6,752 nt of DNA from CAZFUY01 sp964522445 (GTDB lineage Bacteria; Pseudomonadota; Gammaproteobacteria; SZUA-229), in assembly GCA_964522445.1 (NCBI GenBank), contig CAZFUY010000132.1, positions 1-6,752 of the forward strand, in the 5' to 3' direction. Shown piece after piece: positions 4,538 to 6,752 of this stretch (within the stretch, counting starts at the first letter, position 1; each line of letters opens with the position of its first letter). A program made the translations under genes and the position numbers. The notes under the pieces were generated by a model. The model searched no databases. It had not been told where the DNA came from and saw only the letters and a program-made list of their open reading frames with translations.

Positions 4538-5257
4538 TCAAAATAAAGCATTCGTTGCCATATAACGCCACTTCCCCGGTGGTAATTTAGCCATCGAGAC
4601 ACGACCTATTCGAATGCGTTTCATAGCGACAATGTTTAGTCCAACACTCTTACACATAGATTCAATCTGATCTGGATGTTCATACACAATCACAAAACGC
4701 AGATGTTTTTCACTCTGTTTGCTTACCTTGAATTTAGGCCGTGACCACTGATTTGCATTTACAGAGGTATTAAGCTGATCAAGTACATCTAGCTTAATAT
4801 CATCACCCACTTCAACGATATATTCCTCCTCCTTTTTTTTATTATTTTCAACCAGTACACGTACCACGCGCCAATCCCTGGTAAACACCAATAAACCTGA
4901 AGCCTCCTTCTGAAGAGGTGTGGTGGATTTAAGATTAAAAAAGTGATTTTCAAGAAGACGAATACCTGAGTAATCATTTTCAATATGACTCTCAGGTGTG
5001 ATTAATTGTAGTGACAAGGAGGAATCATTTGTATCAAATCCTTCTGGTAAATTGAGCAGAAGTGTTACTGGCTTAATCGAGTCTAATGAAGCGTTTGCAT
5101 TTAGCTCCACCTTTTGGTTCAGTACTTTAAACTGCGGACGTTCCTCCACCTCACCATCAACTCGTACCCAGCCACCTTGAATATATTTGATTGCCTCACC
5201 GCGTGAGCAATGAAACAACTCAACCAGGCGTTTATCAAGACGCATCGGATTATTCAT
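4538..5257 (-). CDS. RsuA/RluF-type pseudouridine synthase-like protein with S4 domain, degenerate active site
   Basis: From the ATG at 5257 the protein has 239 residues. An N-terminal S4 RNA-binding domain (about 5-49: MRLDKRLVEL...GWVRVDGEV) is followed by an RsuA/RluF-like catalytic fold, ending in the family-like MKRIRIGRVSMAKLPPGKWRYM. These enzymes isomerise uridine in rRNA using an Asp in a GRLDxxTxGLL motif. Here the segment reads TPLQKEASGLLVFT, with Gln (about residue 116) in place of that Asp. I recall Pseudomonas-type homologues with a similar LEREASGLLVFT motif, so the loss may be a family trait rather than decay. The protein may bind structured RNA without modifying it. A longer frame opens at 5383, but GGGGTGG before 5257 and the start of S4 homology favour 5257, as the extra 42 residues look non-coding. 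Residues KKKEEE come from an A8 tract followed by GGAGGAGG. Confidence 0.82.
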   Translation of the reverse strand: MNNPMRLDKRLVELFHCSRGEAIKYIQGGWVRVDGEVEERPQFKVLNQKVELNANASLDSIKPVTLLLNLPEGFDTNDSSLSLQLITPESHIENDYSGIRLLENHFFNLKSTTPLQKEASGLLVFTRDWRVVRVLVENNKKKEEEYIVEVGDDIKLDVLDQLNTSVNANQWSRPKFKVSKQSEKHLRFVIVYEHPDQIESMCKSVGLNIVAMKRIRIGRVSMAKLPPGKWRYMATNALF

Positions 5258-5316
5258 AACATCCACCCCATAACAACACAACTGCAGTACGGTTCTTATT
5301 TTCGCATAAGTGGAAT

Positions 5317-5360
5317 CAGAACACAGTTTGTTTCTAATATTAGTGAATATCTGTGTTCTG
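5317..5360. promoter_or_regulatory. 44-bp co-centred dyad between divergent genes
   Basis: CAGAACACAG (5317-5326) and CTGTGTTCTG (5351-5360) are perfect 10-bp arms. At exactly the same centre of symmetry lies the perfect 10-bp palindrome CTAATATTAG (5334-5343). The element is between the start of the pseudouridine synthase-like gene and the TATAAT box of the DUF6172 gene. It could be an operator for a multimeric regulator, a cruciform, or a hairpin in the leader of the minus-strand gene. No regulator is identifiable. Confidence 0.55.
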
Positions 5361-5374
5361 CCCCCAGTTATATG

Positions 5375-5402
5375 TTTTTCCAAATATTTTTTGGTTTATA
5401 AT
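5375..5402 (+). promoter_or_regulatory. Candidate promoter of the DUF6172 gene
   Basis: TATAAT (5397-5402) is a perfect -10 consensus, 30 bases before the start codon at 5432. Only a weak T-rich -35 (TTTTTC, 5375-5380, 16-base spacer) precedes it. The 44-bp dyad ends 14 bases upstream of that weak -35, where a regulator could influence RNA polymerase. Confidence 0.5.
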
Positions 5403-5431
5403 ATGGGGTATTATATAGTTCTGAGGCTTTT

Positions 5432-5731
5432 ATGAAAAAAACATTTAAATTAACCCATGAAAAGCTTAAGACGCCAAGACTGGTTGAATCGATTAAACAT
5501 GAAGTTAAAAAATATATAAAAAGAGAACGCAAAAGAGATTTACCGGATGGATTTGATTATTGGGATTTTGACTGTCAATTTGGAGCAGATGAGTCCTTGA
5601 GTGAAGAAATCCACATGTCAGAAATTAATAAATTGATTAGTTTGGCCGAGTCAGAGCAGTGGCCATCTTTTTATCTGGAAGTGATGGTTAAGCCCTGTAA
5701 ACGAATGAAAAAAACACCGCTGGAAGAATAA
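5432..5731 (+). CDS. DUF6172 family protein (99 aa)
   Basis: This small, basic, probably cytoplasmic protein has the pattern I recall for DUF6172: MKKTFKLTHEKLKTPRLVE, then a lysine/arginine-rich helix IKHEVKKYIKRERKRDLPDG, then the conserved-looking core YWDFDCQFG (43-51). It continues with an acidic segment, a helix MSEINKLISLAES, and a strand FYLEVMVKP. Length and motif order fit the family, whose function is unknown. The start has GAGG (5423-5426) five bases upstream. No partner gene adjoins it: it is divergent from the pseudouridine synthase-like gene and 174 bases upstream of the SpeE-like gene. The very basic N-terminal half could suit nucleic-acid binding, but that is a guess from composition. 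Confidence 0.8.
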   Translation: MKKTFKLTHEKLKTPRLVESIKHEVKKYIKRERKRDLPDGFDYWDFDCQFGADESLSEEIHMSEINKLISLAESEQWPSFYLEVMVKPCKRMKKTPLEE

Positions 5732-5739
5732 AAAACCTC

Positions 5740-5782
5740 ATCACACCTGTTTTATTTTAGGTGATTTAGGGGGCGATGTGAT
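5740..5782 (+). repeat. Weak nested hairpin after the DUF6172 gene
   Basis: ATCACA (5740-5745) and TGTGAT (5777-5782) are inverted arms enclosing a second pair, CACCT/AGGTG. There is no clean T-run after it, so it is at best a weak terminator. The rest of the gap to 5905 is AT-rich with T-runs, and I see no confident promoter in it. Confidence 0.25.
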
Positions 5783-5905
5783 CAAAAAGTGAACAATAGC
5801 CTTGTTAGGTTAAAAAATAATCCCTCGTTCCTTTTGTTTTTTTATTTTTTCATGCCTTTTTTCGCAACAGTGTTTGATTCAAATTTTACAAATCGGATTT
5901 TATAA

Positions 5906-6643
5906 ATGACATTTGATTTTGAAGAACTTGATTTTCAGGTAACACCGCTAGGAGAAATCAGCCTCAGGCGTAGGGCAGAGGTCAGGCTGGGTGGAGAAAT
6001 TCTTTATGAGGTAAAGCTTAATGAAGATTTCCTTATGTCCAGTTTGTTTACTGCTGCCGAGATAGAGCTTTCAAATCTCGGGCTTGCTGCGGTTAAAGGG
6101 GATGTGCTGGATGTTGTGGTGGGTGGTCTGGGCCTGGGTTATACAGCGGTGGCGGCATTAAAAAATCCCTCAGTTAAATCACTTATGGTCGTTGAGGTCA
6201 TGGCACCTGTTATCGACTGGCATCGCCAGGATCTCGTGCCGCTGGGAAAAGAATTGCTATCAGATTCTCGCTGTACGCTTGTTCATGGGGATTTTTTTGT
6301 GCTAGCATCATCACCTCGGGTTGGTTTCGATGGCAATGAGCCAGCAAAATTAGTTCACGCCGTGCTGCTGGATATAGATCATTCACCTCGTAACTGGCTT
6401 AACTCGGGGAACAGCACTTTTTATACAACAGCGGGACTTCAACACCTGGCAGACAAACTTCATCCCGGTGGTATTTTCGGTTTGTGGTCCGATGATCCTC
6501 CGGATGCTGATTTTATGGGTCTGCTTGATTCTGTATTTCAGTCTGCTGAATCACATATTGTTAATTTTCCTAATCCCTATACGGGATGTGAGTCATCCAA
6601 TACGGTATATCTGGCTCACAAAGAATTAAAGGTGCCGAAGTGA
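5906..6643 (+). CDS. Spermidine-synthase-like (SpeE-fold) methyltransferase-family protein
   Basis: This 245-residue protein has a Rossmann-type class I methyltransferase/spermidine synthase fold. Motif I is LDVVVGGLGLGYTAVAAL (68-85), the nucleotide-binding glycine loop. VVEVMAPVIDWHR (95-107) places E97 where the ribose-binding acidic residue is expected. VHGDFF (126-131) and LLDIDHSPR (154-162) follow, then a HPGGIFGLWSDDPPD strand and loop (186-200). True spermidine synthases use a DxxxxDP-type active-site loop to deprotonate putrescine; here the place is taken by DIDHSPRNWL, so polyamine synthesis is doubtful despite the usual database name. I recall close relatives in several gammaproteobacteria. 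The ATG at 5906 fits the start of homology (FEELDFQVTPLGEISLRRR), but its ribosome site is poor (CGGA about 12 bases upstream). Nothing links it to the sulfur genes except proximity. Confidence 0.82.
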   Translation: MTFDFEELDFQVTPLGEISLRRRAEVRLGGEILYEVKLNEDFLMSSLFTAAEIELSNLGLAAVKGDVLDVVVGGLGLGYTAVAALKNPSVKSLMVVEVMAPVIDWHRQDLVPLGKELLSDSRCTLVHGDFFVLASSPRVGFDGNEPAKLVHAVLLDIDHSPRNWLNSGNSTFYTTAGLQHLADKLHPGGIFGLWSDDPPDADFMGLLDSVFQSAESHIVNFPNPYTGCESSNTVYLAHKELKVPK

Positions 6644-6711
6644 TTTAATTTATTGCCCCAGGACGCTAATTAAAACTATGCATTTTTAGTGCAAGATTTT
6701 AGTGTTTTTAT

Positions 6712-6740
6712 GTCATCCCGAGCGCAGTCGAGGGATCTGG
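6712..6740. repeat. One arm of a REP-like dispersed repeat, cut by the window edge
   Basis: GTCATCCCGAGCGCAGTCGA followed by GGGATCTGG matches, from memory, a very common intergenic repeat in many bacterial genomes (GTCATCCCGAGCGCAGTCGAGGGATCT). It has its own short ATCCC/GGGAT pairing. A matching opposite arm would lie beyond base 6752, so the full palindrome cannot be seen here. Confidence 0.55.
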
Positions 6741-6752
6741 TATTGTAAAGAT

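Noticed and set aside
5258..5383. N-terminal extension of the pseudouridine synthase-like protein
   Set aside because: It would code through half of the 44-bp dyad, looks unlike an S4-protein N-terminus, and GGGGTGG supports the start at 5257.
4998..5401. Two plus-strand frames opposite the pseudouridine synthase-like gene
   Set aside because: They are antisense shadows with no protein features.
1..6752. tRNA or rRNA genes
   Set aside because: I noticed no cloverleaf-like T-loop GTTCGA-type segment with matching stems and no rRNA-like conserved stretches in any intergenic gap.

Overview
The window looks like chromosomal DNA of a moderately AT-rich sulfur-oxidising bacterium, most likely a gammaproteobacterium. 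The anchor is the 5' part of dsrA (minus strand, running off the left edge). Its protein resembles the reverse-type dissimilatory sulfite reductase of sulfur oxidisers, by recall only. A DsrC/TusE-family protein lies about 2.6 kb away. The other genes match, from memory, families common in Chromatiales/Thiotrichales-type genomes: a TauD-like dioxygenase, a Cas6/Cmx6 homologue, DUF6172, a degenerate RsuA-like protein and a SpeE-like protein. No genus can be named from sequence alone.

Layout. 1-994 (minus): dsrA, partial. 995-1437: a 443-base divergent intergenic region. It holds a structured dsrA leader with a UUCG-tetraloop hairpin, a 20-bp palindrome, and a candidate promoter for the opposite gene. 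1438-2322 (plus): Fe(II)/2-oxoglutarate dioxygenase of the TauD/TfdA fold with a TTG start. 2335-2541 (plus): small unrecognised protein. 2579-2667: a 25-bp-stem inverted repeat followed directly by a 15-bp palindrome. 2687-3400 (plus): Cas6/Cmx6-type CRISPR RNA endonuclease homologue with no CRISPR array or other cas gene in view. 3401-3635: AT-rich spacer with several dyads. 3636-3956 (plus): DsrC/TusE-family protein that lacks both signature cysteines (RspA-like) but has one cysteine at an unusual place in the C-terminal arm. 4068-4271 (plus): small charged unrecognised protein, ending at a strong intrinsic terminator (4295-4324).

The right half looks like housekeeping or poorly characterised genes. 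A degenerate RsuA/RluF-type pseudouridine synthase (4538-5257, minus) is divergent from a DUF6172 protein (5432-5731, plus), with a co-centred 44-bp dyad between them. A spermidine-synthase-fold methyltransferase-like protein (5906-6643, plus) follows. The window ends in what looks like one arm of another dispersed palindromic repeat.

How it may fit together (inference): the genes from 1438 to 4271 run on one strand, end at one terminator, and sit back-to-back with the dsr operon. The motif TGACTCATGT occurs both upstream of dsrA and just upstream of the cas6-like gene, so shared control is possible. The most unusual idea here is that a Cas6-type RNase has been recruited outside CRISPR immunity, perhaps to process the hairpin-rich RNA of its own locus, in a sulfur-metabolism neighbourhood with a DsrC-like protein that cannot do normal DsrC chemistry.
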